Source of the DNA: Flavobacterium silvisoli
Lineage (GTDB): Bacteria; Bacteroidota; Bacteroidia; Flavobacteriales; Flavobacteriaceae
Assembly: GCF_004329815.1 (NCBI RefSeq)
Contig: NZ_SJPE01000001.1
Span: forward strand, 62,001 to 126,000
Reading direction: 5' to 3'
Length of the DNA stretch: 64,000 nucleotides
In this document: positions 16,501-25,596 of the stretch, in pieces
How the letters are laid out: every line of letters begins with the position of its first letter
How positions within the stretch are numbered: position 1 is the stretch's first letter
Made by a program: the position numbers and the translations under genes
The notes under the pieces: generated by a model
Databases searched by the model: none
Seen by the model: only the letters and a program-made list of their open reading frames with translations
What the model was told of the DNA's origin: nothing

Positions 16501-18043
16501 TATCTCAGATGACGTTACTGTAGTAACCAGTGGCATAGTAGCTGAGTTTGATTTTTCAACCAATCTTGTCCTTTGTGACAATAGCACACCTCCTGTTTTG
16601 CCAACGGTATCTAACAACGGTATAACAGGAACTTGGGATCCTCCAACTATTGACAGTGATAGTAACTACACCTATACTTTTACACCAGACCCTGAACAAT
16701 GTTCCGGTCCTCTATCAATTAATGTAATTATTAATAATAACGTAGTAGATGCTGTAGATGATGATTTTAGTGCAACACCTATTAACACATTAGTAAATGC
16801 TACAACAATATCGGTATTTGACAATGATACATTAAACGGTAATCCTTTAACCAGTGCATTAGTGTCAGCATCTATTATTTCAACAACACCTTCAATGAAT
16901 CCTATGCCAACGATAGATAGTAATGGCATAATAACTATCCCTTTTGGAACTCCAGTTGGAATCTATACCATTGAATATAAATTAACTGATAGCGTGTGTT
17001 CAAATTATTCTGATAACGCTACAGTAACGGTGTCTGTAGCCCCTTCAATCACCAACTGTGAGAAAATATACCTAGATGATTTATGCTATAATGCTTCACA
17101 ATCACAAACAACAACATTAACCGTTTTCAATAATGCTAACAATGGTTTTATGAACAATACTTGCGATTTTGCTATGATTGGTAATTTACCTTGTAATAGT
17201 AGTAATGTAACAATTGAAATGATAACACCACTTAAGCCAGGATGTACATTTAATCCTGATGGCACCATAACTATAGCGGCAGGCACCATGCCTTTTGAAG
17301 GCGTATCTCTTTATCGATTGCGGTCAGTAAACAATCCATCTGTAACTTCAGCTCCTATGATTGTAAACTATAGGATTCAACAAAGAGTTTATCCCGCTGA
17401 TTGCTATATTTTTTTGCACGCGGGAAGCGCTCCTACAGGGGCATATATAAATAACAGCGTGAATGTTTTAACCAATAGCACTATAAACCCAAACATAGAC
17501 GGGGATTGTGGGCTGATTAATGCGGTTCTAGGGCAACCGAATCAATCGAACACCGTTACTATTACGGAAACAACCAACCCACCAAACCCTTATTATAAAA
17601 TAGATGAACTTACTGGTTCTGTTCAGTTTAAAGATGGCTATTGTAGCAATAATTTGCCGCCTGCTCCTATTTTACCTGAACAAGCCTACGGTTTAACTTA
17701 CACCATGTGTATTAACAATACCACTCCCTATGATTTTTGTTATGATGGCAGGGTCGTATTTTATTATTACTATGGCAGGGAAATGGAACATAAAAGTAAA
17801 GAAAACAAACTCGTGATTTATCCAAACCCTTCCTCTAATGGCATGTTTACCTTAGTCTTTGATGAAAAAATAAATGCCGGAACAATTGAAGTATATAATA
17901 TACTAGGGCAAAAAATAAAACAAGCTTCACTGCAAAATACGACAGAACATCTATTAGACCTCAATAACGCCCCAACAGGAACCTATCTGTTGAGAATTCA
18001 TGATGGTAAACAGGAAATAGTGAAACGAGTCGTGATTCAATAG
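13544..18043 (+). CDS. Large T9SS-exported multidomain adhesin-like protein
   Basis: 1499 aa. Signal peptide at ~1-23 (ending SSWSQ). An N-terminal beta-sandwich region (~25-195) of the discoidin or choice-of-anchor kind ends in IRIDDIVLSGIEQ. Next come two fibronectin-III-like segments (~200-300 and ~305-405, with SPNTTYSFQVIAKNGFG), a Ser-rich linker, and a domain starting at CNLVVNGDFEEP (~705) that ends in YYLDNVRLVPL, resembling carbohydrate-binding modules. Immunoglobulin-like and cadherin-like repeats follow. The last ~75 residues are a type A sorting domain (IYPNPSSNGMFTL to VKRVVIQ). No catalytic motif seen. The likely role is surface binding. The next gene begins 39 bp later in the same direction. 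Confidence 0.85.
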   Translation: MMTKNTFYQICLLFIYFHSSWSQTVFSENIGNPNNTTSITNNIFENNNSLSYSNGGQNNSADVRITNASTGYNGASSGGNIFFSATSGAYGFSIESINASNYTSLTLQFGYRKEAASMHASFSVDYWNGSSWVMIADKETSLFNEASNATAKWYLSKVLTLPAAAQINGLKIRFVKTGTAAIRIDDIVLSGIEQTPPTVLNTGVANITKNSAIYNGEVTTTGGADIIATGTVYSITTLNNNPTIGGTGVTLVNTANPNIGTGSFSNNSGTLLSNVQYSYNVYAIKNGGATGYGTVATFYTLADIPSAPIISNATQNSLTVAIGSDANSNNTTFAIFESTTNSYVQSDGTLNASTVFQTTANWGNKIISGLSPNTTYSFQVIAKNGFGISTLAGAAAQGTTLATPSSSSDIIFNSSSSASSNTNINYQNYQADVITSTANSIGVMGFYLRDGGAGHNDADTYATELKAISFNVTNSANIRSARLFVGNSPKGISVPVVNNVITFTGLTDVIAADNSQLAINLRVTFNTTVTDNDQIKFTISSVTANPIGSQFAMTNGGGASSSTVGDINRIEVTANRLAFVQQPPSTFFTDFIIHPAPIVSTLDQNENIDLDYTGVVSLTSSGSTLTSPQTATPIAGIATFNNVKFSGIGSGIVLTANATGLSSSNSNTFSLNLNPFYEIMNNVPIEIPEINFNQVTCQVDACNLVVNGDFEEPSDISTYPSDIRNACGWLECTGTPDYYNTSINSIPCNMFGVQNCNNNQGNTYVGIGVIQTNSERIFSKLASPLISGEQYQLSFDVSLAEGISFFSKTIQAYLSPTQVASNINDSSFQIAYPEMLFSKNVTSTVTDGWETLTFNFTANGGERLIYLGCFQNVISQANPLASDPTCNYIPSSSIVLDSEPSYYYLDNVRLVPLNNAIFDLPETICVSPNTPTLFPLLSNGPANGIFTGPGVIENTGSYFFDYTIAGVGTHTISYSYNPLSGCPPVTISDDVTVVTSGIVAEFDFSTNLVLCDNSTPPVLPTVSNNGITGTWDPPTIDSDSNYTYTFTPDPEQCSGPLSINVIINNNVVDAVDDDFSATPINTLVNATTISVFDNDTLNGNPLTSALVSASIISTTPSMNPMPTIDSNGIITIPFGTPVGIYTIEYKLTDSVCSNYSDNATVTVSVAPSITNCEKIYLDDLCYNASQSQTTTLTVFNNANNGFMNNTCDFAMIGNLPCNSSNVTIEMITPLKPGCTFNPDGTITIAAGTMPFEGVSLYRLRSVNNPSVTSAPMIVNYRIQQRVYPADCYIFLHAGSAPTGAYINNSVNVLTNSTINPNIDGDCGLINAVLGQPNQSNTVTITETTNPPNPYYKIDELTGSVQFKDGYCSNNLPPAPILPEQAYGLTYTMCINNTTPYDFCYDGRVVFYYYYGREMEHKSKENKLVIYPNPSSNGMFTLVFDEKINAGTIEVYNILGQKIKQASLQNTTEHLLDLNNAPTGTYLLRIHDGKQEIVKRVVIQ

Positions 18044-18082
18044 AAAACAATTACTTTTACATTGAAACAATTATCAAAAGCA

Positions 18083-19063
18083 ATGAAAAAAATAATAGTA
18101 ATCCTGATAGTTTTACTAGTGGATAGCCTAAATGCGCAGGTCATTAATTTTCCTGACCCGGCATTTAAAGCCAAATTGCTCCAATCTGACACTAACAATT
18201 TTATTGCCGGTGGTGTAAAAATTGATGCTAATGGAGATGGGGAAATAACACAAACTGAAGCTTTGGCGGTATATTTTATTTCTATTCAAACTTCAGAGAA
18301 TATAACCGACATAATGGGTATTGGCTATTTTATAAACATTCAGAACTTTCAGTTGTTAAGCAATATGCTCCAAACAGCTGATTTAAGTAGTTTGTCTAAT
18401 CTTAAAACACTTGACCTTGGTGCTAATCAGTTAACGAGCATAAACCTGAACGGATTGAGTAATTTATGGTTTATGAATATTGGTGGCAATCCTCTTACCT
18501 CTGTTAATTTTTCAACCTTATCTGCTTTAAAAATAATTCTAATAGACAATACTGAGGTAACAAATTTGGATTTTAGTAACAATCATTTGTTTGAGCAATT
18601 GAGGTGTTACGAAAATCCCAACCTGAGTTGGATTAACATTAGAAATAACCACTCGCAAACCTTTACACAGACCACTTATAACGGTTGCTGGAACAATCCT
18701 AACCTTACCTCGATTTGTGTAGATGACAATGAAGTGGTAGCGGCACAGAATTTTTTAACGAATTGCGGGGTAACACAACCTGTCAGTATCGTTACGGATT
18801 GTTCGTTAAAAAATAATGAACCGGAGATTAACACTCTTGCCATAGCGCCTAACCCAACTGATGGGAAGATTTTCTTTAGCAATCAAAAAGGAATGTTTAC
18901 TACGGTTTCGGTGGTTAATCAGCTTGGCCAACTGGTTATCAGCCCTTTCAACTGTGTTCAGGGTGACAACAGTGTTGATTTGAGTGATTTGCCCAAAGGG
19001 GTTTACTTTTTACTGCTCGAAGGTATTGGCATCAGAAAAAATGCCAAAGTCATGAAAGAATAA
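18083..19063 (+). CDS. Short leucine-rich-repeat T9SS protein
   Basis: 326 aa from the ATG at 18083. A TTG at 18062 would extend it by 7 residues but the signal peptide (MKKIIVILIVLLVDSLNAQ) starts at the ATG. Directly after cleavage is VINFPDPAFKAKLL and then an EF-hand-like loop (DANGDGEITQTEA), both shared with the proteins at 19313 and 57850. About five short LRR-like repeats follow (SNLKTLDLGANQLTSINL). The C-terminus is a type A sorting domain (IAPNPTDGKIFF to KNAKVMKE). Probably co-transcribed with the 1499-aa gene. Confidence 0.85.
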   Translation: MKKIIVILIVLLVDSLNAQVINFPDPAFKAKLLQSDTNNFIAGGVKIDANGDGEITQTEALAVYFISIQTSENITDIMGIGYFINIQNFQLLSNMLQTADLSSLSNLKTLDLGANQLTSINLNGLSNLWFMNIGGNPLTSVNFSTLSALKIILIDNTEVTNLDFSNNHLFEQLRCYENPNLSWINIRNNHSQTFTQTTYNGCWNNPNLTSICVDDNEVVAAQNFLTNCGVTQPVSIVTDCSLKNNEPEINTLAIAPNPTDGKIFFSNQKGMFTTVSVVNQLGQLVISPFNCVQGDNSVDLSDLPKGVYFLLLEGIGIRKNAKVMKE

Positions 19064-19094
19064 AAAACCCCGACTCATAATGAGTCGGGGTTTT
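19064..19094 (+). terminator. Terminator after the short LRR gene
   Basis: Perfect stem AAACCCCGACTCA / TGAGTCGGGGTTT with a 3-nt loop and Ts, directly after the stop codon. Confidence 0.88.
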
Positions 19095-19312
19095 ATTTAT
19101 GAGGATGCTGCCTTACCTACTGACTAAAAGAAAGGTACGAGGGGTAACAAAGAACGTGGCTTACCTTTATTGTTTTTTGATTTGTAAGAAATAAATTGTA
19201 AGTTTGATTTAGCAGTATATGACATTAATAGCTGAAAAAGGATATAAATGTGTGTATTTTCGAGTAGGCAGATATTTTGACAAACAGGACTAAAAAAATT
19301 TAAAACATTATA

Positions 19313-21754
19313 ATGGTGAAAATAAAATTATTATTTATTGTAGTTTTTTCTACAATTTGTAACGCACAAATTGTAAATATTCCTGATGCTAATTTTAAAG
19401 CAGCTTTATTAAGTGCAAGTTCAACTAATCACATTGCGGCTATAAATATGCCATCTACATATGGTGTTTTAGGCTCAATGATTATAAGTGGTTATAACAA
19501 AATAGATGTAAATAATGATGGCGAAATTCAAGTTTCTGAAGCTCAAAATATTCTCTCATTAGAAATAAATAATAAAAACATTTCTAATCTGGCTGGTATT
19601 GAAGCTTTTATTAATTTGGTAAATTTAGAATGTGACAATAATGTAATTACAAGCCTAAATCTTACTCAAAACATAAATCTTAAATATTTGGATTGCAGTA
19701 ATAATCTACTAACTAGCTTAGATATTTCACAAAACACAAATCTTTTAAGAAACTTTTGCAGAGATAATCAGCTATCAAATTTAAATTTATCTCAAAACCT
19801 TTTATTGAATATGCTGATTTGCAGGAATAATCCATTGTCGAGTTTAGATGTTACACAAAATTTAAATCTTCTTCATTTGGATTGTAGCTCAAATCAACTT
19901 ATAAATTTAAATTTAAATAACAATACTCTTTTAAAATCATTGGGTTTCTATAATAATCAAATTTCTACTATAGACCTATCTAATTTAACACTTTTAGAGT
20001 CTCTAGCATGTAGTTCTAACCAATTAACCAATTTAGATATAAGTTCTAACACCTTATTACGAACCCTCGATTGTGGCAATAATCTATTGACCGATTTAAA
20101 TACATTAAATAATACCAATTTAAGGTCAATTCGTTGTAATTCAAATTTATATACTCATTTAGATTTTTCTCATCTTCCGCTATTAGTTTCATTATCATTT
20201 CAAAACAATATCAATTTAATAAGTGCAAACCTTAAAAATAATAATGAATATTGGGACAACTTTGGGTTATCGTTATACTTTGATAATAATCCAAATTTAG
20301 AGTATATATGCGCAGATGAAGAAGATGTGTCATTAATAGAAGATATTTTAAGTTATAATACCAATACGAATAACTGCCATGTTAATTCTTACTGCTCATT
20401 TACTCCATCAGGAACCTTCTATACAATACAAGGAAATGAAAAGTTAGATAGCAATAATAATGGCTGTGATAGCAATGACATCATTTATCCAAATTTAAAA
20501 TGTACCATTACAAACGGAACTAACACAGGAACTTTAATTGCGAATAATTCAGGCTCATATAATATTCCGGTTCAAGCAGGAACACATTCTATTACTCCAA
20601 TTATTGAAAACCCAACTTATTTCAATATAATTCCAAATACTTTTACTGTAAGTTTTCCATCGTCAACAAGTCCTTACAATCAAGATTTTTGTATATCAGC
20701 TAATGGCATTCATAATGATTTAGAAATTGTTGTTTTACCTGTTATTGCTGCCAGACCAGGATTTAATGCTTATTATAAAATTACATATAAAAACAAGGGG
20801 ACAACAACACAATCGGGTACAATTAATTTTATATTCGAAGATTCTGTTTTAGATTTTGTTTCAAGTAATACTAATTTCACAAGTCAATCAACCGGAAATT
20901 TAACTTGGGATTTTACAAACCTAGTTCCATTTGAAAGTAGAGAAATTGATATTGTTTTAAACTTAAATTCACCAACTGAAATACCTGCTTTAAATAGTGG
21001 CGATGTTTTAAGTTATTCCGCTTCAATAAATGGACTAACTGACGAAACTCCTAGTAATAATAGTTTTATCTTAAATCAAATGGTTGTAAATTCATACGAC
21101 CCAAATGATAAATCTTGTTTAGAAGGAACAACGATTACGCCAAGTATGGTTGGTGATTATGCTCATTACTTAATACGATTTGAAAATAATGGAACTGCAA
21201 ATGCACAAAATATTGTTGTAAAAGACATAATTGACACGGATAAATTTGACATCAATACATTATTACCAATTAAAGGTAGTCACAACTTTGAAACAAGAAT
21301 TTCGAACACTAATAAAGTAGAATTTATTTTTAAAAATATAAATCTTCCATTTGATGATGCTAACAATGATGGATATGTTTCATTTAAAATTAAAACCAAA
21401 CTCAATTTAGTTGTTGGAAATACGTTTAGTAATTCAGCTAACATCTATTTTGACTATAATTCCCCGATAGTTACAAATAATTATACAACAACTATTCAAA
21501 ATTCATTAGGTTCACAAGAAAATGAATTTATCAATGATATCGCCACTTATCCAAATCCAGTAAAAGATATTTTAAACTTTAAAACGCAACATAATATTTT
21601 CAAAATTGAAATTTATGATATTTCGGGTAGAAAATTAAGTTCAAATTCTATTTCTGAAAACAAAATTGACTTAAGGGAACTAAAAACTGGAAATTATATT
21701 CTTAAACTTTATACAGAAAAAGGGATAATCAATACAAAAATTGTAAAAGAATAA
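19313..21754 (+). CDS. Leucine-rich-repeat T9SS protein with DUF11-like domain
   Basis: 813 aa. Signal peptide ends near CNAQ, then VNIPDANFKAALL and an EF-hand-like loop (DVNNDGEIQVSEA). Roughly twelve LRRs of 20-21 residues (LxxLDCSxNxLTSLDIS type) span ~90-340. Next is a Cys-containing linker (YCSFTPSGTFYTIQGNEKLD) with a second Asp/Asn-rich loop (DSNNNGCDSND), then a beta domain, a DUF11-like domain containing YDPNDKSCLEG and DANNDGYVSFKIKT, and a type A sorting domain. From ~370 onward it is strikingly like the 57850 protein, but its codons are clearly more AT-rich (TTA, AAT) than those of its neighbours, which hints at separate acquisition. Likely a surface adhesin or binding protein. 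Confidence 0.85.
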   Translation: MVKIKLLFIVVFSTICNAQIVNIPDANFKAALLSASSTNHIAAINMPSTYGVLGSMIISGYNKIDVNNDGEIQVSEAQNILSLEINNKNISNLAGIEAFINLVNLECDNNVITSLNLTQNINLKYLDCSNNLLTSLDISQNTNLLRNFCRDNQLSNLNLSQNLLLNMLICRNNPLSSLDVTQNLNLLHLDCSSNQLINLNLNNNTLLKSLGFYNNQISTIDLSNLTLLESLACSSNQLTNLDISSNTLLRTLDCGNNLLTDLNTLNNTNLRSIRCNSNLYTHLDFSHLPLLVSLSFQNNINLISANLKNNNEYWDNFGLSLYFDNNPNLEYICADEEDVSLIEDILSYNTNTNNCHVNSYCSFTPSGTFYTIQGNEKLDSNNNGCDSNDIIYPNLKCTITNGTNTGTLIANNSGSYNIPVQAGTHSITPIIENPTYFNIIPNTFTVSFPSSTSPYNQDFCISANGIHNDLEIVVLPVIAARPGFNAYYKITYKNKGTTTQSGTINFIFEDSVLDFVSSNTNFTSQSTGNLTWDFTNLVPFESREIDIVLNLNSPTEIPALNSGDVLSYSASINGLTDETPSNNSFILNQMVVNSYDPNDKSCLEGTTITPSMVGDYAHYLIRFENNGTANAQNIVVKDIIDTDKFDINTLLPIKGSHNFETRISNTNKVEFIFKNINLPFDDANNDGYVSFKIKTKLNLVVGNTFSNSANIYFDYNSPIVTNNYTTTIQNSLGSQENEFINDIATYPNPVKDILNFKTQHNIFKIEIYDISGRKLSSNSISENKIDLRELKTGNYILKLYTEKGIINTKIVKE

Positions 21755-21806
21755 CGCCTTGCCAACAGCAGCTTCAAGCAATAGCTTGACTATTACTTAT
21801 CATCAT

Positions 21807-21838
21807 AAAAAAACCTCAAACTATCGTTTGAGGTTTTT
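21807..21838. terminator. Bidirectional terminator between convergent genes
   Basis: AAAAAACCTCAAAC / GTTTGAGGTTTTT, T-rich on both sides. It serves the LRR gene (plus) and the M3 peptidase (minus). Confidence 0.85.
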
Positions 21839-21857
21839 GCATATTAGGGGTTACCTA

Positions 21858-23975
21858 TTACTTCTTGGTAATCGGAAAATTACGAGCACGCATCAGGGCA
21901 TCTGAATTGGCGCTTCTGCCTCTGAATTTTTTATAGGCTATTTCGGGATCGATGGTGTTGCCGATGCTGAATACGTTATCGTATAAACTCTTGGCGACTG
22001 TTTTGTCGTACATGCCGTCTTTGGCTTCGGTGAAAGCCTCGGTAGCATCTGCACTGATGACATCGGCCCACAAATAACCATAGTAGCCCGCAGCATATTC
22101 ATCGCTGGAAAATATGTGTCCGAACTGAGGAATGCGGTGGCGCATTACAATTTCGCGCGGCATGTGTAGTTCGGCCAAAGTGGTTTTTTCAAATTCTTTC
22201 GGGTCGATATCGGCGTTTTCCAATAAGTGGAGTTTCATATCAACCAAAGCACTGGAAATGGTTTCTACGGTAGAAAACCCTTCGTTGAAACTGGCTGCTT
22301 TTTCGATGCGCTCTACCAAAGCTATTGGCATAGGATTACCGGTTTGGTAATGCAGGGCAAATCGGTTCAAGACTTCGGGAGTGGCCAACCAACGCTCTAA
22401 AATTTGGGACGGGAACTCAACATAATCTCTTGGGGTATTGGTGCCCGATAAACTCGGATAGGTAACATTGGAACACAACCCATGAAGGGCATGTCCGAAC
22501 TCATGGAACAGGGTGCTGGCATCTTCCCACGAAATGAGGATAGGCTCGCCTTCTTTACCTTTGATGAAGTTACAGTTGTTGGAGACTATGGTAATCACAT
22601 TGCCGTCGACTTTACTTTGCTCGCGGTAAGCGGTCATCCAGGCTCCGGAACGTTTGCCTGCACGGGCATACGGATCAAAATACCATACGCCTACTACTTT
22701 ACCGGTATCTTTGTTAGATACCTCAAACACGCGCACATCAGGATGGTACACCGGTACATTTTTGACTTGTTTGAAATTCAAATGAAACAACTCACCTGCT
22801 ACCCAAAACATGCCTTCGCGCAATTTTTCTAATTGCAGGTATGGCTTTACATCGTTTTGGTCTAAATCGTATTTGGCTTTGCGCACTTTTTCGGCATAAT
22901 AGCGGTAATCCCAAGGCTCAATCTTGAAATTACCACCTTCGGCATCTACAATTTGTTGCATTTCGGCTACATCGCGGTGTACTTTTTCTATGGCAGGATT
23001 CCAAACCGACATCATTAAATCTAAGGTCTTTTGAGGCGATTGCGCCATGGTGTTAGACAAACTCCAATCGGCAAAGGTTTTAAAGCCCAGTAATTTTGCT
23101 TTCTCGGCACGCAGTTTCAGGATTTGTACTAAAGTGGCATTGTTGTTATTGGCATTGTCATTATCCCCGCGGTTTACGAATATCAGAAAGGCTTTTTCGC
23201 GCAGGTCTCTGCGGTTAGAGAACGTCAAAAACGGTTCGATGGAAGAACGGGTGTTGGCAATGCAACCCATGACGTTTAATTTTCGTTCTCTGGCATCAGA
23301 GATGGCGGCATTTTTTAACTCTTCGGGCAATCCGTCAAAATCGGCATCTGTTGTTAATTCTAAATAATAATTACTTTCATCGGCCAATTGGTTCTGACCG
23401 AATTTGGTAAACAAGCTTGCCAATTCCTGATTAATCACGGCAATACGCTCTTTGTTCTTGGCACTGGCTTTGGCGCCTTCGCGCACAAAGTTGGAATAGT
23501 AGTACCAAACCAAACGCTGTTGTTCTGAGTTTAATTTACTTTTTTCAGGCGCATTATAAACAGCCGCAATGCGGTCAAACAGTTTGCTGTTTTGATACAT
23601 TTTGCTGGATAGTTCGGAGAATTTAGGCGTCATTTCAGACTCTATCGGAGCAAACTCGGGAGTGCTTAAATTAGACCCGTAAATATCAAACACCGCTCTG
23701 ATTTGACTCAGTTTTTTCCCTGCTTTTTCTAACGCGACTATGGTATTGTCAAACGTGGCAGGCTTAGGATTATTGGCAATCGCATTGATTTCGGCAAGTT
23801 TTTCGGCGATGGCCGCTTCGATAGCCGGTTTTAAATCTTTGAGTTTGTATTCTGCAAAAGCAGGAACACCACCATAGGGGCCGCTCCAGTTTTTGAGGAA
23901 CGGATTGGGATTGTTTTGTGCATCTAGTGCTAAAAAGGGGGCACTCATAAGCAAGGTTAAAATTATTTTTTTCAT
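21858..23975 (-). CDS. M3-family zinc metallopeptidase (oligopeptidase/Dcp-like)
   Basis: 705 aa. The zinc motif HEFGHALHG lies near residue 492, with a downstream glutamate region (NEGFSTVETISSALVD), as in thimet oligopeptidase, oligopeptidase A and peptidyl-dipeptidase Dcp. An N-terminal signal peptide (MKKIILTLLMSAPFLALDAQ) places it in the periplasm, unlike cytosolic OpdA. It should degrade short peptides or trim dipeptides. Single-gene transcript, divergent from the FISUMP lipoprotein. Confidence 0.92.
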   Translation of the reverse strand: MKKIILTLLMSAPFLALDAQNNPNPFLKNWSGPYGGVPAFAEYKLKDLKPAIEAAIAEKLAEINAIANNPKPATFDNTIVALEKAGKKLSQIRAVFDIYGSNLSTPEFAPIESEMTPKFSELSSKMYQNSKLFDRIAAVYNAPEKSKLNSEQQRLVWYYYSNFVREGAKASAKNKERIAVINQELASLFTKFGQNQLADESNYYLELTTDADFDGLPEELKNAAISDARERKLNVMGCIANTRSSIEPFLTFSNRRDLREKAFLIFVNRGDNDNANNNNATLVQILKLRAEKAKLLGFKTFADWSLSNTMAQSPQKTLDLMMSVWNPAIEKVHRDVAEMQQIVDAEGGNFKIEPWDYRYYAEKVRKAKYDLDQNDVKPYLQLEKLREGMFWVAGELFHLNFKQVKNVPVYHPDVRVFEVSNKDTGKVVGVWYFDPYARAGKRSGAWMTAYREQSKVDGNVITIVSNNCNFIKGKEGEPILISWEDASTLFHEFGHALHGLCSNVTYPSLSGTNTPRDYVEFPSQILERWLATPEVLNRFALHYQTGNPMPIALVERIEKAASFNEGFSTVETISSALVDMKLHLLENADIDPKEFEKTTLAELHMPREIVMRHRIPQFGHIFSSDEYAAGYYGYLWADVISADATEAFTEAKDGMYDKTVAKSLYDNVFSIGNTIDPEIAYKKFRGRSANSDALMRARNFPITKK

Positions 23976-24066
23976 TAGTTACATGTATTTCATCAAAAGT
24001 AATTAAAAAGCTTGTATGTCATTTGTCTTTTATTGAAACAAACTCATGAATAATGATTTATTTTTC

Positions 24067-24074
24067 TATTTTTG
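24067..24074 (+). promoter_or_regulatory. -7 element upstream of the FISUMP lipoprotein
   Basis: TATTTTTG fits TAnnTTTG and lies 67 bp before the ATG at 24142, which also argues against starts upstream of it. Confidence 0.5.
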
Positions 24075-24141
24075 TTTGCGAATTCTTCTTGTGAGGACCG
24101 TTCCTAACGATGAATTATCGCGAATTAAATTACTACTGTTT

Positions 24142-25503
24142 ATGAAATACATCAAACAATTACTAGCGTTACTAACCATAGTTACCTTTACCAACTGTTC
24201 TACCGACAGTGAATTTGCCAACCCGGTTCCGGATATTTCGATACATCCTACAGCTCCGACGGTGGTAACCAATACCGTTACAGCCATCACTATGAATACG
24301 GCGGCAAGCGGTGGAAACATCACTACTGACGGAGGTTCACCGGTAACTTTGAGAGGTGTGGTTTGGAGCAAATTACCGAATCCGACGACTCAATTGACAA
24401 CCAAAACATTGGACGGTTCGGGAGCAGGAGCTTTCAGCAGTGCCGTGTTGAATTTAGATTCGAATACAACCTACTACATTCGTGCTTATGCCGTTAATGC
24501 CTACGGTACGGCTTATGGGAATGAAATCAGTTTTAAAACATTGATCAATCCGGCTGATCTTCCGGTACTGACTACTACTTCGGTTACTGATGTTACGACC
24601 AATTCGGCTGTTTCAGGTGGTAACGTAACCAGTTCAGGAGTCTCTCCGGTTACGAGTCGCGGTATCGTTTGGGGTTTAAATCCGGATCCGACTATTCTTA
24701 TCAACATCGGAATGTCTTCTAACGGAATTGGTTTAGGTGCTTTCACCAGCAATGCTGTTAACTTAAGTCCTAATACCACTTATTATGTAAAAGCTTACGC
24801 TACCAACTCACAAGGAACAGCTTATGGAAATGAGTTTTCATTTACCACCAGCCCGTTGTTATACACAGTAGGTAACGGCGTGAATGATATAGACGGCAAT
24901 CATTACAATTCGGTTATTTTGAGTGGTAAAGAATGGACGACTTCTAACCTGAATGTTACCCAATACACCGACGGAACTCCTATCCCACAGGTACAAAATG
25001 CCTCAGACTGGGCTAATTTAACAACCGGAGCTTGGTGTTACTATGCTTTCCAGACCAGCAATGGGGTGGTTTACGCTAAATTATACAACTGGTATGCCGT
25101 TGCGGGAATATGGAACACTGCTTCGAAAACTGACCCTGCTCAACGCAAAAAACTAGCCCCTACCGGATGGCACGTACCAACAAACAGTGACTGGAATTCG
25201 GTTACGACTTATCTTGGCGGAGCACAAACAGCCGGAGGTTTACTGAAAGAGACAGGGCCTTTACACTGGCAAAGTCCAAATACCGGTGCTGTAAACTCAA
25301 GCGGTTTCACAGCCTTGCCGGGCGGTAATGTTTTACCGAACGGAACATTCGGAAACCTTGGCACTATTGGTTATTGGTGGTCTTCAAACGAATACAATCT
25401 GAGCAGTTCATGGTGTGCCGGATTGTACAGTGACAACACTACTATATCAAATGCCCCAATTAATAAAAATTATGGTTTTTCGGTAAGATTAGTAAAAGAC
25501 TAA
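24142..25503 (+). CDS. FISUMP-domain lipoprotein
   Basis: 453 aa from the ATG at 24142; the frame is open to 24046 but the lipoprotein signal (MKYIKQLLALLTIVTFTNC, lipid Cys19) starts here and a -7 box lies between. Two fibronectin-III-like repeats of ~95 residues follow (each with SGGN, SPVT.RG.VW and NTTYY.(R/K)AYA.N..GTAYGNE). The C-terminal ~190 residues are a Fibrobacter succinogenes major paralogous (FISUMP) domain: DIDGNHYNSV, WTTSNLNVTQYTDGTPIP, KLYNWYAVAG, PTGWHVPTNSDW and GYWWSSNE. Surface-exposed or periplasmic; function unknown. Not a T9SS substrate. Confidence 0.88.
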   Translation: MKYIKQLLALLTIVTFTNCSTDSEFANPVPDISIHPTAPTVVTNTVTAITMNTAASGGNITTDGGSPVTLRGVVWSKLPNPTTQLTTKTLDGSGAGAFSSAVLNLDSNTTYYIRAYAVNAYGTAYGNEISFKTLINPADLPVLTTTSVTDVTTNSAVSGGNVTSSGVSPVTSRGIVWGLNPDPTILINIGMSSNGIGLGAFTSNAVNLSPNTTYYVKAYATNSQGTAYGNEFSFTTSPLLYTVGNGVNDIDGNHYNSVILSGKEWTTSNLNVTQYTDGTPIPQVQNASDWANLTTGAWCYYAFQTSNGVVYAKLYNWYAVAGIWNTASKTDPAQRKKLAPTGWHVPTNSDWNSVTTYLGGAQTAGGLLKETGPLHWQSPNTGAVNSSGFTALPGGNVLPNGTFGNLGTIGYWWSSNEYNLSSSWCAGLYSDNTTISNAPINKNYGFSVRLVKD

Positions 25504-25525
25504 TTGAAAATATACCCTACAATTT

Positions 25526-25553
25526 AAACCTCGTTATTTAACGGGGTTTTTTT
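25526..25553 (+). terminator. Terminator of the FISUMP gene
   Basis: AAACCTCGTT / AACGGGGTTT stem (one G-U) with an ATTT loop and seven Ts. Confidence 0.8.
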
Positions 25554-25564
25554 GTAAAATAATT

Positions 25565-25572
25565 TATCTTTG
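25565..25572 (+). promoter_or_regulatory. -7 element of the yhhQ-tag operon
   Basis: TATCTTTG, an exact TAnnTTTG, 24 bp upstream of the ATG at 25597. Confidence 0.65.
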
Positions 25573-25596
25573 GAAGAACAGTAAAACGAATTGCTT

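Noticed and set aside
22482..22832. 116-aa plus-strand frame inside the M3 peptidase gene
   Set aside because: It lies over the zinc-motif region of a conserved gene on the other strand.
24046..24141. N-terminal extension of the FISUMP lipoprotein
   Set aside because: A -7 box lies within it and the lipoprotein signal starts at the ATG at 24142.
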